Source: Mycobacterium sp. IS-3022 (GTDB lineage Bacteria > Actinomycetota > Actinomycetes > Mycobacteriales > Mycobacteriaceae). Taken from it: DNA of 64,000 bases. Below, one piece after another: positions 30,977-40,527 of the stretch. The position numbers were made by a program, and so were the translations under genes. The DNA lies in NCBI RefSeq assembly GCF_001500065.1, contig NZ_LQIN01000034.1:124001-188000 (forward strand), read 5' to 3'. Numbering within the stretch: the stretch's first letter is position 1; every line of letters starts with the position of its first letter. The notes beneath the pieces were generated by a model, which saw nothing but the letters and a program-made list of their open reading frames with translations, was not told the DNA's origin and ran no database searches.

Positions 30977-32599
30977 GTGGCGAATTCCTTTGACCTGGAC
31001 GGGCGCGGCCCAACCGATCGCCAGTTGATCGGCGCCGGGATCGTCGTTGTTCTTGTGGCAGCGCTGATTACGGCGACCCTTTTGGTGAAGGCGACAGGAC
31101 GCCTGGATCCCTTCGTCCGCGTGGTCGCGAATCTGGTCAACGTGGGCGACGGACTGCCGCAACGCTCCGACGTGAAATACCACGGCGTCTTGGTCGGTGC
31201 CGTCGACAGTGTCACCCCGGCCGCGCACGGAAACCCCAACTACGTCCACATCAACCTCAAACCCGAATACGCACCGTCGATTCCGAACAATGTGACGGCC
31301 CGGGTGGTGCCCAGCAACGTGTTTGCGGTGTCCTCGGTGCAACTCGTAGACCCCGGCGGCGGGCCGCCGAACGGCGTGAGGCCTGGGCCGGCGATCCAGG
31401 CGGGTGCGCACATTCCGGAGGACACCGAGCTACCGACGGTGTTGTTCCAGACCACGATCAGCAAGCTCCGCGACATCCTGGCCGCGACCGGTCGGGGTCG
31501 CGAAGACAAAACCGTCGGCATCCTGGCCGCGGTCAACGAGGCCACCGAGGATCGCCGTACCCAACTGCTGGCCGCCGGCGCCCAATTGGACCGGCTCATC
31601 AATGAGGTCGATGCGATCGTGGCCACCGAGCCGGACTCGACGACGGTGTCGGCGCTCACCGATGCGGCCGTGGGGCTGCAGCAGACCACACCTGAGTTGT
31701 TCGCCGCGCTGCAGAAGGCGGTGCGGCCGATGCAGGTCCTGGTCGAACAGCGGGCCCAGCTCGACGCTCTGGTCAGCGGTGGTGTCCACACCATGAATAC
31801 CACCCACACCGCCCTGAACAACCACACCGACCGAATGGTCAAGATCACCTCGGAGCTGACTCCGGTGGTCGCCAACCTGGCCGATACCTCGCACCACTGG
31901 GTGCCGGCCTTCGTCAAGCTGAATCAGCTCTCGGACAAGTTCTTCGACGAGGTGTGGATGCATGACCGCGACATCAGCAACATGCGCGTGAACCTGTCGT
32001 TCACACCGAGCTACACCTATACCCGTGCCGACTGCCCGCAGTACGGCGAACTCAAGGGCCCGAGCTGTTTCACCGCGCCGTTGGTTCCGGTCCGGCCTCC
32101 GTTGCCGGATACGTTGTTACCACAGAACTTCCAGCCGCCGAAGGACCTGGCGCCGCCGCCCGGCACGGTCCTGGGGGAGAACGGCAACCTGGTCGCCGTC
32201 GGACCGCCGCTGGTGAACCCGTACCCCAACCTGGCCGATCCGAATCCACCTCTGCCGCCGGGAGTTTCGCCCTCACCACCGGTACCCGGGTCGGCCAACC
32301 CGGCGCTTGAACCGACGCCACCGCCGCCGGTGAACCAGTCCCCGCCGGCACCGGTCGCGCCCAAACCATGGGATTCGCCACCGCCCGCCGGTCCCCAGCA
32401 GGCCGAGGCTGCACCGGCTCCTGCTGGATTGCCGGCTCAGCCGGCAACATTCGGTGGCAATGTGGGACCCGTTGGTAGCCAACAGGAACGCGACCAACTC
32501 TCCGTCATCACCGGCCAGCCGGCCACCACGGCGACGCAGCTGCTGCTCGGGCCCGTGGCCCGCGGCACGACCGTCTCGCCTGACCAGGAGGCGCGATGA
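30977..32599 (+). CDS. mceA: Mce-family substrate-binding protein MceA
   Basis: A 540-aa protein. A single N-terminal TM (about residues 17-38) is followed by an MlaD/MCE domain (about 42-120), a long helical region and a proline-rich C-terminus (about 365-510, PPPG/PSPP repeats). A Cys pair lies in DCPQYGELKGPSC. MCE proteins assemble into a hexameric tunnel through the periplasm. The start is GTG 30977, immediately at the yrbEB stop. The end overlaps mceB by 4 bp (ATGA). It is longer than typical MceA because of the proline-rich tail. Confidence 0.92.
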   Translation: MANSFDLDGRGPTDRQLIGAGIVVVLVAALITATLLVKATGRLDPFVRVVANLVNVGDGLPQRSDVKYHGVLVGAVDSVTPAAHGNPNYVHINLKPEYAPSIPNNVTARVVPSNVFAVSSVQLVDPGGGPPNGVRPGPAIQAGAHIPEDTELPTVLFQTTISKLRDILAATGRGREDKTVGILAAVNEATEDRRTQLLAAGAQLDRLINEVDAIVATEPDSTTVSALTDAAVGLQQTTPELFAALQKAVRPMQVLVEQRAQLDALVSGGVHTMNTTHTALNNHTDRMVKITSELTPVVANLADTSHHWVPAFVKLNQLSDKFFDEVWMHDRDISNMRVNLSFTPSYTYTRADCPQYGELKGPSCFTAPLVPVRPPLPDTLLPQNFQPPKDLAPPPGTVLGENGNLVAVGPPLVNPYPNLADPNPPLPPGVSPSPPVPGSANPALEPTPPPPVNQSPPAPVAPKPWDSPPPAGPQQAEAAPAPAGLPAQPATFGGNVGPVGSQQERDQLSVITGQPATTATQLLLGPVARGTTVSPDQEAR

Positions 32600-33651
32600 G
32601 GTACCGCGGCGCACTGATCGGCCTGTCCCTGTTCATGGTGGTCGCCGTGACGCTGACCTGGCTGGTGTACGTCACGCTGCGTCGAGACGTCGTCGGCCGG
32701 ACCGTGCCCTACGCCGCGATGATCACCGACGTGTTCGGCCTGCGGGAGGGCGATGACGTCCGGATGGCCGGCGTCCGCGTCGGCCGGATCGAAAAGATCG
32801 AGCTGGCAGGCGATCTCGCCAAAGTGTCGTTCGTCGTGCAGGACGACCAGCAGGTGCTCGGCACCACCGTCGCCTCGGTGACCTACCAGAACATCGTCGG
32901 CCAGCGATATCTCGGTCTGTCGCTGGGCAATCTCGGTGACCCGGGGCCGCTGCAGCCCGGCAGCGTCATCCCCGTCGAGCGCACCGATCCGTCGTTCGAT
33001 GTCGGCCGGCTGCTCAACGGGTACGAGCCGCTGTTCAGTGTGCTCGATCCCAAGCACGCCGACAACCTGACCAAGGGTGTCATCCAATCGCTGCAGGGCG
33101 ACAAGGGGTCCATCACCGCCCTGGTGGACCAGACCAGCCAACTCACCGAGTCGTTCGCCGGTCAGGACGAGCAACTCGGTGAGGTGATCACCGACCTGAA
33201 CGTCGTGGTCGCCAACCTCGCGCGGCACAACGACGACCTCGATCACATCATCGGCGAAGCCCGCACGGTGGTGTCGACCTTCGACGCGCGGCGTCCCGAA
33301 TTGGTGGAGTCGATGAGTTCGATCGCGAAGGTGGTGCGGCAACTGTCGACGATCTCGGATGAGGTGTACCCGTCGCTGAAGGAAATGGTCACCCGCGAAC
33401 CGGGATTCGCGGCGCACATGGTCGGTCTGGAGAACCAGCTGGCGTTCACCGGCGCCAACCTCCCGTTGCTACTGAAGGGCTTCGCGCGCATCACCAGCGA
33501 AGGCGCGTTCGCCAACGCTTACGCATGCGACCTGAACATCCAAGGATTCTTCCCCGGCCTCAACGACGTGGTGCCGATCATCGTGGACGCCGCCACTCCA
33601 GGCAACAAGGCTCGTTACACCCCGAAGTGCAGGAACATGGCCAATGGCTGA
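32596..33651 (+). CDS. mceB: Mce-family protein MceB
   Basis: A 351-aa protein with an N-terminal TM (about 7-25). The MCE domain covers about 36-115 (MITDVFGLREGDDVRMAGVRVGRIEKIEL...YLGLSLG). A helical DUF3407-like region follows, and a C-terminal NAYACDLNIQGFFPG...KCRNMANG segment has two cysteines. It overlaps mceA by 4 bp and mceC by 8 bp, so its expression is coupled to both. Confidence 0.92.
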   Translation: MRYRGALIGLSLFMVVAVTLTWLVYVTLRRDVVGRTVPYAAMITDVFGLREGDDVRMAGVRVGRIEKIELAGDLAKVSFVVQDDQQVLGTTVASVTYQNIVGQRYLGLSLGNLGDPGPLQPGSVIPVERTDPSFDVGRLLNGYEPLFSVLDPKHADNLTKGVIQSLQGDKGSITALVDQTSQLTESFAGQDEQLGEVITDLNVVVANLARHNDDLDHIIGEARTVVSTFDARRPELVESMSSIAKVVRQLSTISDEVYPSLKEMVTREPGFAAHMVGLENQLAFTGANLPLLLKGFARITSEGAFANAYACDLNIQGFFPGLNDVVPIIVDAATPGNKARYTPKCRNMANG

Positions 33652-34687
33652 TCAGACGATGGCGCGGCGCCGCCGCCCACTGGAGAACCGCAACAAAACC
33701 TGGATGGGTGTCGTTGCCGTCCTGGTGGTTTCGTTGCTCGTCGGAACGCTGCTGTTGTTCAAGGTGGCCAACTTCGGCTACCGGCAGTACACGGCGCACT
33801 TTTTGCAGGCCGCCGCGTTGCAAGTCGGTAACCCGGTCACCGTTGCCGGCATCCCGGTGGGCGAGGTATTGAGCATGGACCTCGCCGGTGACTACGTCGA
33901 AGCCAGGCTCAAGGTACGCAATGACGTGGTACTGGGCGAGGATTCGCGGGCGTCGATCAAGATCACCACGATCCTCGGCTCGCGGTATCTCGCGCTGATT
34001 CCCGATGGTGCGGGCTCGTTGCCGAACGACACCTTCGACCTGACCCACACCGAGGTCCCCTACGATCTGCAGGAAGCCCTGGCCGACGTCACCAGAACCT
34101 ACGAGCAGGTCGACTCGGACAAGTTCGCCGAGACGCTGTCCGTCCTGGGCGAGCAGCTGAAGACGCTGCCGCCGGTGGTGCCCCAGGCCCTGGAGAACAC
34201 CCACACGCTGTCGACGATCATCGCCGAACGTCGCGACCAACTGGGCGAACTGCTGAAAACCACTGAGCTGGTCAGTAATACGCTGCGCCGTCAGCAGTCC
34301 ACCATCGGCAGCCTGGTGAATCAAGGCAACTCGTTGCTCGGCGAGTTCGTCGAGTCGCGTGCGACGTTTCACGCGATGATGGATGCGCTCACCAACCTCG
34401 TCGAAACATTGAGCGGCGTCGTCATCGAGGACCGGCCGGAACTCGAGGAACTGCTGCGCAATCTGCGTGAGCTGTCCACTCTGCTCGCCCGCGACGGCGA
34501 TGGCTTCCTGCGCAGCATGCTGCAGTCCGCGCCGATCGCGGTGCGCAACCTGGCCAACGCCACCGGAAGCGGCAATGCAGCTGGGTTCAACGCGACCAAC
34601 GGCCTGCTGGTCGATTCGTGGATGTGCGCCATCAGCGGCCGCGCCAAGCAATTCTCCATGATCGAGTACTTCCAGGACTGCAAATGA
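33644..34687 (+). CDS. mceC: Mce-family protein MceC
   Basis: A 347-aa protein. A basic N-terminus (MARRRRPLENRNK) precedes a TM at about 22-44. The MCE domain is at about 50-130 (LQVGNPVTVAGIPVGEVLSMDLAGDYVEARLKV). The helical tunnel-forming region follows, and the C-terminus ends SWMCAISGRAKQFSMIEYFQDCK with two cysteines, as in other MceC proteins. It overlaps mceB by 8 bp and mceD by 4 bp. Confidence 0.92.
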   Translation: MADQTMARRRRPLENRNKTWMGVVAVLVVSLLVGTLLLFKVANFGYRQYTAHFLQAAALQVGNPVTVAGIPVGEVLSMDLAGDYVEARLKVRNDVVLGEDSRASIKITTILGSRYLALIPDGAGSLPNDTFDLTHTEVPYDLQEALADVTRTYEQVDSDKFAETLSVLGEQLKTLPPVVPQALENTHTLSTIIAERRDQLGELLKTTELVSNTLRRQQSTIGSLVNQGNSLLGEFVESRATFHAMMDALTNLVETLSGVVIEDRPELEELLRNLRELSTLLARDGDGFLRSMLQSAPIAVRNLANATGSGNAAGFNATNGLLVDSWMCAISGRAKQFSMIEYFQDCK

Positions 34688-35805
34688 GGCTGACGAACAC
34701 CAAGCTGCTGATTGCCGGTGCGATCGCTCTGGTCGTGGGTGTGGCGCTGGCCACCGTCGCGGTCGTCTACACCAAGGACCAACTCGACACCATGACCGTG
34801 ACCGCCCAATTCGACAGCGCCGCAGGACTATACGAGGGCAACACCGTCGCGGTGCTCGGGATGCCGGTCGGCGAGGTCACCAAGATCACCCCCAAGGGCG
34901 GCTACGTCGAGGTCGACTTCACCGTGGACAACGATGTCAAGGTTCCCGCAGACGCCCAGGCGGTGACGATCTCCAACTCGATTCTCACCGACCGGCAGAT
35001 CGAACTGACGCCGCCCTACTCGGGCAGCGGTCCGATCCTTCAGAATCACGCGACCATCGGCCTGAATCGCACACAGACTCCGGTCGAATTCGCCCGGGTG
35101 CTCGACGTTCTCGACAAGCTCTCGGTCTCTCTGAAGGGCGACGGAAAGGGTAACGGCCCGATCGCCGATGTGGTCAACGCCAGCGCCACGATCGCAGACG
35201 GCAACGGCCAACAAATGAAGGACGCGCTCGGTGAGCTGTCGAATGCCTTGCGGCTCAGCGCCGATCGCGGCACGGTGACCAGGAATCAGCTGACCACCAT
35301 CGTCCGGAACTTGAGTTCGTTGTCGGAGGCGGCGGCCAGGAATGACGAGACGTTGCGGGAATTCGGCTCGTCGGTGCGGGCGCTCAGTCAGATCCTGGCC
35401 GATGAGAACCTCGGCAGCGGTACCACGGGCAAGAAGATCAACGAGGTTTTGACCAACACCCGTGAGGTGCTCGAGATCCATCGCGACACCATCAAAAACC
35501 TCGTCGCCAACGGCGACATCGTGCTGAACACCGCTGTCGATCACGAACGCGAACTCAAGGAATTCCTCGACGTGGCGCCGATGACACTGGACAACCTGTA
35601 CAACATCGTCGATCAGAAGAACGGCGCCTTGCGGGTCAAGGTGCTCACCGACCGGGTGTTGTTCGACAACCAGTTCATCAAAGAGGTGTGCAACGTGATG
35701 GGGCTGCGGCAACTGGGCTGTAGCACCGGGACGTTGCAGGATTTCGGGCCGGACTTCGGGCTGACGCACATGCTGGACGGACTCGCGGCGATGGGGCAGA
35801 AATGA
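34684..35805 (+). CDS. mceD: Mce-family protein MceD
   Basis: A 373-aa protein. ATG 34684 (MRLTNTKLLIAGAIALVVG) is chosen over a longer frame because it overlaps the mceC stop by the usual 4 bp and starts with a clean TM (about 7-28). The MCE domain is at about 35-115 (DSAAGLYEGNTVAVLGMPVGEVTKITPKGG). The helical region ends in KEVCNVMGLRQLGCSTGTLQDFG. It is one of six MCE subunits of the complex. Confidence 0.92.
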   Translation: MRLTNTKLLIAGAIALVVGVALATVAVVYTKDQLDTMTVTAQFDSAAGLYEGNTVAVLGMPVGEVTKITPKGGYVEVDFTVDNDVKVPADAQAVTISNSILTDRQIELTPPYSGSGPILQNHATIGLNRTQTPVEFARVLDVLDKLSVSLKGDGKGNGPIADVVNASATIADGNGQQMKDALGELSNALRLSADRGTVTRNQLTTIVRNLSSLSEAAARNDETLREFGSSVRALSQILADENLGSGTTGKKINEVLTNTREVLEIHRDTIKNLVANGDIVLNTAVDHERELKEFLDVAPMTLDNLYNIVDQKNGALRVKVLTDRVLFDNQFIKEVCNVMGLRQLGCSTGTLQDFGPDFGLTHMLDGLAAMGQK

Positions 35806-37148
35806 GGTACGCGATCCGCAGGTCGTGGCCGATAGCACTCGCGACGGCGGCGTGCCTGGCCCTTTCCGGCTGTGGCACCGGCGGTTTGGCCAGCCTTCCG
35901 CTGCCAGCACCAGGCGTTGGGACCGGCGGCTATCGGCTGACGGCGGTGTTCTCCAACGCGCTGAACCTGCCCGCCAACGCCAAGGTGAAGCTGGCCGGTG
36001 CCGATGTCGGCCAGATGGAGTCGATGCAGGCGCGCAACTACACGGCGGTGACCACCTTGCGCATCATGGACGGGGTTCGGTTGCCTCAGGGAAGCACCGC
36101 CGAATTGCGTTCCGCGACACCGCTTGGCGATGTTTTCGTCGCGATCAAGCCGCCGTCTCCCGCCGATCCGAACGCGCCGCTGCTGTCCGACGGCGACACG
36201 ATCCCGTTGGACCACACGACAGCGGCCGCGACGGTGGAATCGGTGCTCAGTTCGGCGGCGGTATTGGTGAACGGCGGTGCGGTGCGCAACTTCACCAACA
36301 TCATCAACGGACTGGGCAAGGCGACCGGCGATCAGGGCGAGGCGTTCGGCAATCTCATCCGCAAGACCAACGGCACCCTGGGCACGCTGAACGCCCGGTC
36401 CGGGCAGATCTCGAACGCGATCACCGAAACCTCCCGGCTCGTCGAGGCCATTGAAGCCAAGAACGAGACCATCAGCGAGGTGATGGCCGAAGCCCGGCCG
36501 GCCACCGACACGCTGGCGGCGCACACCACCCAGATCGCCGACCTCGTCGAGCAGATCGGTGATGTGTCGGTCCAGGCGCGCAAGTTCCCGTCGATCGCCG
36601 GCACCGACACCAGCGGCCGCAGCGTCATCGCCGACGCCAACACTGTCGCCGGGGCGTGGAACGACGTCGTGCTGACTCCCGACGCGACGCTCTATGCGCT
36701 CAACCGGCTGATGCCCCCATTCGTCAAGTCGATGACCGGCAACGCGCTCGCGACCAACGCGAGCATCGACCGGTTGATCCTCGGACACATACCCGATATC
36801 GGCTTCGCCGGAGACCCGGGGTTCCACGGTCCCAAGTGGCACAACTGGTTTCACCTTGTGGGCTCGTTCAAGTACACGTTGTACCGGCTGCAGGAGAAGA
36901 TCGTCGGTAAAGGTCCCGGCGTGCCGCAGGTTCCGGTGATCCCCAGCCCGACCGGGCCGGGGCAAGTGGAGATCGCAGGGCCACCGCAGGCCCCACCGAC
37001 TCCGCCGGCGCCGCTGCCCGTCGCGCCGCCGGCGACCGATATCCCGCTGCCGGCACTCGGGCCGGTGGCGGGGCCACCGCTGCCACCGTCGTCCGCACCC
37101 GCGCCGCTGCCGGCGCCCGCGCCGCTGCCCGCGGAGGCGCCCCGATGA
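35802..37148 (+). CDS. mceE: Mce-family lipoprotein MceE (LprK-like)
   Basis: A 448-aa protein with a lipoprotein signal: MRYAIRRSWPIALATAACLALSGCG, a lipobox ending at Cys24. MceE is the lipid-anchored MCE subunit in most operons. The MCE domain follows at about 40-125 (VFSNALNLPANAKVKLAGADVGQMESMQ). A helical region comes next, then a proline/alanine-rich tail (about 370-448). It overlaps mceD and mceF by 4 bp each. Confidence 0.93.
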   Translation: MRYAIRRSWPIALATAACLALSGCGTGGLASLPLPAPGVGTGGYRLTAVFSNALNLPANAKVKLAGADVGQMESMQARNYTAVTTLRIMDGVRLPQGSTAELRSATPLGDVFVAIKPPSPADPNAPLLSDGDTIPLDHTTAAATVESVLSSAAVLVNGGAVRNFTNIINGLGKATGDQGEAFGNLIRKTNGTLGTLNARSGQISNAITETSRLVEAIEAKNETISEVMAEARPATDTLAAHTTQIADLVEQIGDVSVQARKFPSIAGTDTSGRSVIADANTVAGAWNDVVLTPDATLYALNRLMPPFVKSMTGNALATNASIDRLILGHIPDIGFAGDPGFHGPKWHNWFHLVGSFKYTLYRLQEKIVGKGPGVPQVPVIPSPTGPGQVEIAGPPQAPPTPPAPLPVAPPATDIPLPALGPVAGPPLPPSSAPAPLPAPAPLPAEAPR

Positions 37149-38395
37149 TCTCGACACCTGCCGACCGGCTGGTCGACCTGGTTCGGTTCGGCCACCGCCG
37201 CCGCGCCTGGTTGTCGGCGGCCGGGCTGGTCATGGTCCTGGTGGTGGCGACCGGATATCTGCTGTTCGGTGCGTTGCGGGTGAATCCGTTCGCCTCGCAG
37301 TATCAACTCACCGTCCAACTGCCCGAGTCGGCCGGTCTGCTGCCCAATCAGGACGTCACGATGCGTGGCGTGCCGATCGGCCGGGTGGACCGGCTCGACA
37401 TCACCCCGGCCGGGGTGAACGCGGTGGTCAACGTCAAATCGACGATGAAGATCCCGGAGTCCAGCGATGTCCGGGTGTCGGGCCTCTCGCCGGCCGGTGA
37501 GCAGTACATCGACTTCGTGCCGGAGTCCGACCGAGGTCCGTTCCTGGCCGACGGCGCCGTCATCGGCCAGGGTAGGGCGACGGTGCCGGTCAGCCTGGCC
37601 GAGCTGCTGGCCGACGCGGACGGGGCGTTGGCGCAGACCGATACCGAGAAACTCGAGCTGATCAGGCGAGAGCTGAGCCTGTCGGAGGCCGGCCCGCAGA
37701 AGCTGGAGGACATCGTCGAAGGCGGCACGTTCCTGCTGTCCACGATGGATTCGGTGTTGCCGGAAACGAGCAGCCTGCTGCGGACCAGCCGGGTGGTGTT
37801 CACGTTGGCCGCCGACAAGAACGCCGGAATCGCAGTCGCCTCAGACAATCTGCAGCACAGCTTCGTCGGCATCAACAAGATGCGCGAAGGCTATCGCCGG
37901 CTCACCAACCAGGGTCCGGATGCGCTGACCGCAGTCGACAACCTGTTCATCGACAACTCCGACACCATGGTGCAACTGCTGGGCAACCTGACCACTACCT
38001 CCCGGCTGCTGTACCTGCGGGTGCCGGCACTCAATGCGCTGTTTCCGGACTACCGAACCTCGCTGCTCGACGCGCTGGGCACCGCGATGCACGACAACGG
38101 GCTGTGGGCCACCGGCGACATCTACCCGCGGTATCACTGCGACTACGGAACGCCGCGCCTGCCACCGTCGAATGCGGACTACCCGGAACCGTTCATGTAC
38201 ACCTACTGCCGCGACGATCACCCCGGGGTGCTGGTCCGCGGAGCCAAGAACGCGCCACGACCGGCCGACGACGACACCGCGGGTCCTCCGCCCGGTGCCG
38301 ATCTCGGCCGGCAGACGGATCCAACCCCGAAGGGCCGGTTCACCATTCCCACCCCCTACGGTGGGCCGACCTTGCCGATCGAGCCACCGCGCTAG
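37145..38395 (+). CDS. mceF: Mce-family protein MceF
   Basis: A 416-aa protein. The TM is at about 21-43, the MCE domain at about 52-130 (AGLLPNQDVTMRGVPIGRVDRLDITPAGVNAVV), and a helical region follows. The C-terminal part has cysteines in YHCDYG and YTYCRDDHPG before a proline-rich end. It completes the six-MCE set. The mce-associated gene starts 3 bp after its stop. Confidence 0.92.
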   Translation: MISTPADRLVDLVRFGHRRRAWLSAAGLVMVLVVATGYLLFGALRVNPFASQYQLTVQLPESAGLLPNQDVTMRGVPIGRVDRLDITPAGVNAVVNVKSTMKIPESSDVRVSGLSPAGEQYIDFVPESDRGPFLADGAVIGQGRATVPVSLAELLADADGALAQTDTEKLELIRRELSLSEAGPQKLEDIVEGGTFLLSTMDSVLPETSSLLRTSRVVFTLAADKNAGIAVASDNLQHSFVGINKMREGYRRLTNQGPDALTAVDNLFIDNSDTMVQLLGNLTTTSRLLYLRVPALNALFPDYRTSLLDALGTAMHDNGLWATGDIYPRYHCDYGTPRLPPSNADYPEPFMYTYCRDDHPGVLVRGAKNAPRPADDDTAGPPPGADLGRQTDPTPKGRFTIPTPYGGPTLPIEPPR

Positions 38396-38398
38396 GAG

Positions 38399-39070
38399 AT
38401 GAAGATGTCAATTACTTCCGACTCCCTTACCAACGACGACACCGACATGAAGTCCGACGGTGACGGCGACACACCTGAGGCAACGCCGGATTCAACGCCG
38501 GACCCGGCGCCCGATGCAGCTCCCGAAGCCGCCTCGGGAGGTGACGACCAGACACCCGACGACCCGACGTCCGCCACGAACGGCGAACCGAACTGGCCGC
38601 GCCGCGTCCGGCTCGCTGCACTGGCCATCCTGGTCGTCGGTGTGCTGGCCGGCTCGGGCTTCATGGGCTGGCAGTTGTGGCAGCAGCGGCAGGTGGCACA
38701 AGCCGGCGATGCCGCCCAGCAAGCGGCGGTCGAGTACGCGCAAGTGCTGACCAGCATCGACTCGAACAAGGTCGACGAGAACTTCGCGGCCGTGCTCGAC
38801 GGCGCGACCGGCGAGTTCAAGGACATGTACTCGAAGTCCAGCACCGAGTTGCGCCAGTTGCTGATCGACAACAAGGCCTCCGCGCACGGAGTGGTGCTGG
38901 AGTCGGCAGTGCAATCTGCCACCACCGACAAGGCGGTGGTGTTGCTGTTCGTCGATCAGGCGGTGCAAAACGCCAGCGTCCCGGATCCGCGCATCGACCG
39001 CAGCCGGATCAAGATGACCATGGAGTACGTCGACGGCCGTTGGCGCGCAAGTAAAGTCGAGCTGCCGTAA
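38399..39070 (+). CDS. Mce-associated membrane protein (Mam-type)
   Basis: A 223-aa protein. An acidic, Pro/Ala-rich, probably disordered cytoplasmic N-terminus (about residues 10-65) precedes one TM (about 75-97, LAILVVGVLAGSGFMGWQLW). An extracytoplasmic domain follows with YAQVLTSIDSNKVDENFAAVLDGATGEFKDMY and VDQAVQNASVPDPRIDRSRIKMTMEYVDGRWRASKVELP. This is the layout of the mce-associated proteins that stabilise Mce complexes. A GGAG element precedes ATG 38399. Confidence 0.88.
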   Translation: MKMSITSDSLTNDDTDMKSDGDGDTPEATPDSTPDPAPDAAPEAASGGDDQTPDDPTSATNGEPNWPRRVRLAALAILVVGVLAGSGFMGWQLWQQRQVAQAGDAAQQAAVEYAQVLTSIDSNKVDENFAAVLDGATGEFKDMYSKSSTELRQLLIDNKASAHGVVLESAVQSATTDKAVVLLFVDQAVQNASVPDPRIDRSRIKMTMEYVDGRWRASKVELP

Positions 39071-39072
39071 CC

Positions 39073-39876
39073 ATGCGCCCGCGGAATCTGGGTACTGCGA
39101 TAGCCGTGGTGGCTGCCGTCGTAATCGCCGCCGCACCACCCGCGTCGGCGTCAGCCTCGGCGTTCTGCGGTGAGTTGGGCGGCCAGTGGGACGGACAGTT
39201 CTGCAGCACGTCGGTGGAGTCGGAGCGAAAAGCGGTCCGCAACATCAAGATGGCGTTGCCCGGCGACTTGGTGGAAAACCCCGTCATCCGGGAGTACCTG
39301 ACCGACCTGATGAACAACTGGCGCACCGCCGCCAAAATGATGGTCCACGACAGCTTCGGCGAGCAGCACTTCCAGACCTTCCGGCATGGCGACGCGACGA
39401 CGGCCGTTTTCCACGAGATGTACTCGGGCACGGTCGGTACCGACGCCCTCGCACACCCGAACGCGCCCATCATCAGCGACGCCTACCGCACCTTCACCTT
39501 CGCCGACGGGCAACAGCTGCAACTGGCCGACCTGTTCAAACCGGGCGTCGACCACCGGGCCGAGATCCCGCGCCTGGGTGCGCCGTTCATCGTCGCAGCA
39601 CTCGACGCCGCACCGCCGCCGCACCAGCCCGGCACCTATCCGTTCACCCCGGACCGCTGGACCCCGGACAAGGTGTACTCCGGCGGCTACCGGGCCTGGG
39701 CGCTCACGCCGGATGAGCTGATCCTCTACATGCCCGACTATCCGGTCGGCCGCGACACCCCGTCGGACTACACGATCGGCCGCATGCAGTGGGCGATGGA
39801 CGGTGGCACTGTGCAAGCCCATATCCCGCTCGCGGCGTTGGCGCCGGTCCTGCGTCCCGAATTCGGCGGAGCATAG
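39073..39876 (+). CDS. Exported MPT64/DUF3298-like protein at the mce operon end
   Basis: A 267-aa protein with an N-terminal signal peptide (hydrophobic core AVVAAVVIAAAPPASASAS, probable cleavage after ASAS). The mature domain resembles the MPT64 family with DUF3298-type regions: FCGELGGQWDGQFC with a close Cys pair, NIKMALPGDLVENPVIREYL, AYRTFTFADGQQLQLADLF and HIPLAALAPVLRPEF. It is predicted to be secreted or periplasmic. It lies 2 bp after the Mam gene and 2 bp before the next gene, hence in the mce operon. The role in import is unknown. Confidence 0.72.
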   Translation: MRPRNLGTAIAVVAAVVIAAAPPASASASAFCGELGGQWDGQFCSTSVESERKAVRNIKMALPGDLVENPVIREYLTDLMNNWRTAAKMMVHDSFGEQHFQTFRHGDATTAVFHEMYSGTVGTDALAHPNAPIISDAYRTFTFADGQQLQLADLFKPGVDHRAEIPRLGAPFIVAALDAAPPPHQPGTYPFTPDRWTPDKVYSGGYRAWALTPDELILYMPDYPVGRDTPSDYTIGRMQWAMDGGTVQAHIPLAALAPVLRPEFGGA

Positions 39877-39878
39877 CG

Positions 39879-40451
39879 ATGTTTCGAGCATTCGCCGTGC
39901 TACTGACGGCGCTGTTGGTGTTCGCACCGGTGAGCCGGGCCGAACCCGCCGCCCCGACGTTGCCGGTGTTCGTTCCGTACCCGTCGAATTGGTCACCCGA
40001 CTACACCGTGTTTCCGTACAACCTTTGGCAGGTGCGGGCCACGCCGGAGCAGATTACGGCACAACGTGACTCGTGTCAGTGGTTCAATGCCCAGTACGAC
40101 GAACTCATGACCCAGGTGTACGGCTTTCAGCACTTCCTTGGCGATAAGGGCGACGACTGGTCGACACCGGGTGTGACAGAAGCCGGCGATGTCGTCGCCG
40201 CCAACCTCGACCAGTCCGCGGCCTTCCTCGATCCTCGCGCGCACACCCTGTTCATCGTCAACTACCCGGACCAGAGCGAGTATTCGCCTCTCTTCCACGG
40301 GGATTCGATCTACCGGCTCTGGTACCAGTTCACCCAGATCAGCGACAAGATCAAACAGCGGCTGCCGTCAGGACAGATCAACGCGAACATTGCAACCGCC
40401 AACGTCTATGGCCGGGCAATCCGCGATTCCGGAGTGTGCGCTGGGGCGTGA
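39879..40451 (+). CDS. Exported protein similar to the last gene of mce3-type operons
   Basis: A 190-aa protein. The signal peptide MFRAFAVLLTALLVFAPVSRAEPAAP is followed by a tryptophan-rich mature region (YPSNWSPDYTVFPYNLWQVRATPEQITAQRDSCQWFNAQYDEL) and ends NANIATANVYGRAIRDSGVCAGA with a second Cys. As I recall, the M. tuberculosis mce3 operon ends with a protein of similar size (Rv1975); the match needs a database search. ATG 39879 is chosen over an upstream frame because it gives a clean signal peptide. Function is unknown. Confidence 0.75.
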   Translation: MFRAFAVLLTALLVFAPVSRAEPAAPTLPVFVPYPSNWSPDYTVFPYNLWQVRATPEQITAQRDSCQWFNAQYDELMTQVYGFQHFLGDKGDDWSTPGVTEAGDVVAANLDQSAAFLDPRAHTLFIVNYPDQSEYSPLFHGDSIYRLWYQFTQISDKIKQRLPSGQINANIATANVYGRAIRDSGVCAGA

Positions 40452-40527
40452 AACCGGTTGTCTTGCCGTACCCCCTCGATACGATTGCGCCATCAGACTT
40501 GTGCCAACGAGGAAGTCGCGAGGCGCG

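Noticed and set aside
32221..32460. Possible CRISPR-like or tandem DNA repeat in the Pro-rich tail of mceA
   Set aside because: The repetition is at amino-acid level (Pro runs) with irregular codons and spacing, no constant repeat and spacer units.
35613..37157. Long 514-aa minus-strand ORF antisense to mceE
   Set aside because: Arg/Gly/His-rich translation typical of shadow frames in high-G+C genes; the opposite frame has clear MCE and lipobox features.
40189..40527. N-terminal extension of the DUF3253 gene
   Set aside because: It overlaps the preceding exported-protein gene in another frame with Ser/Thr/Arg-rich shadow sequence; the family core begins just after ATG 40528.
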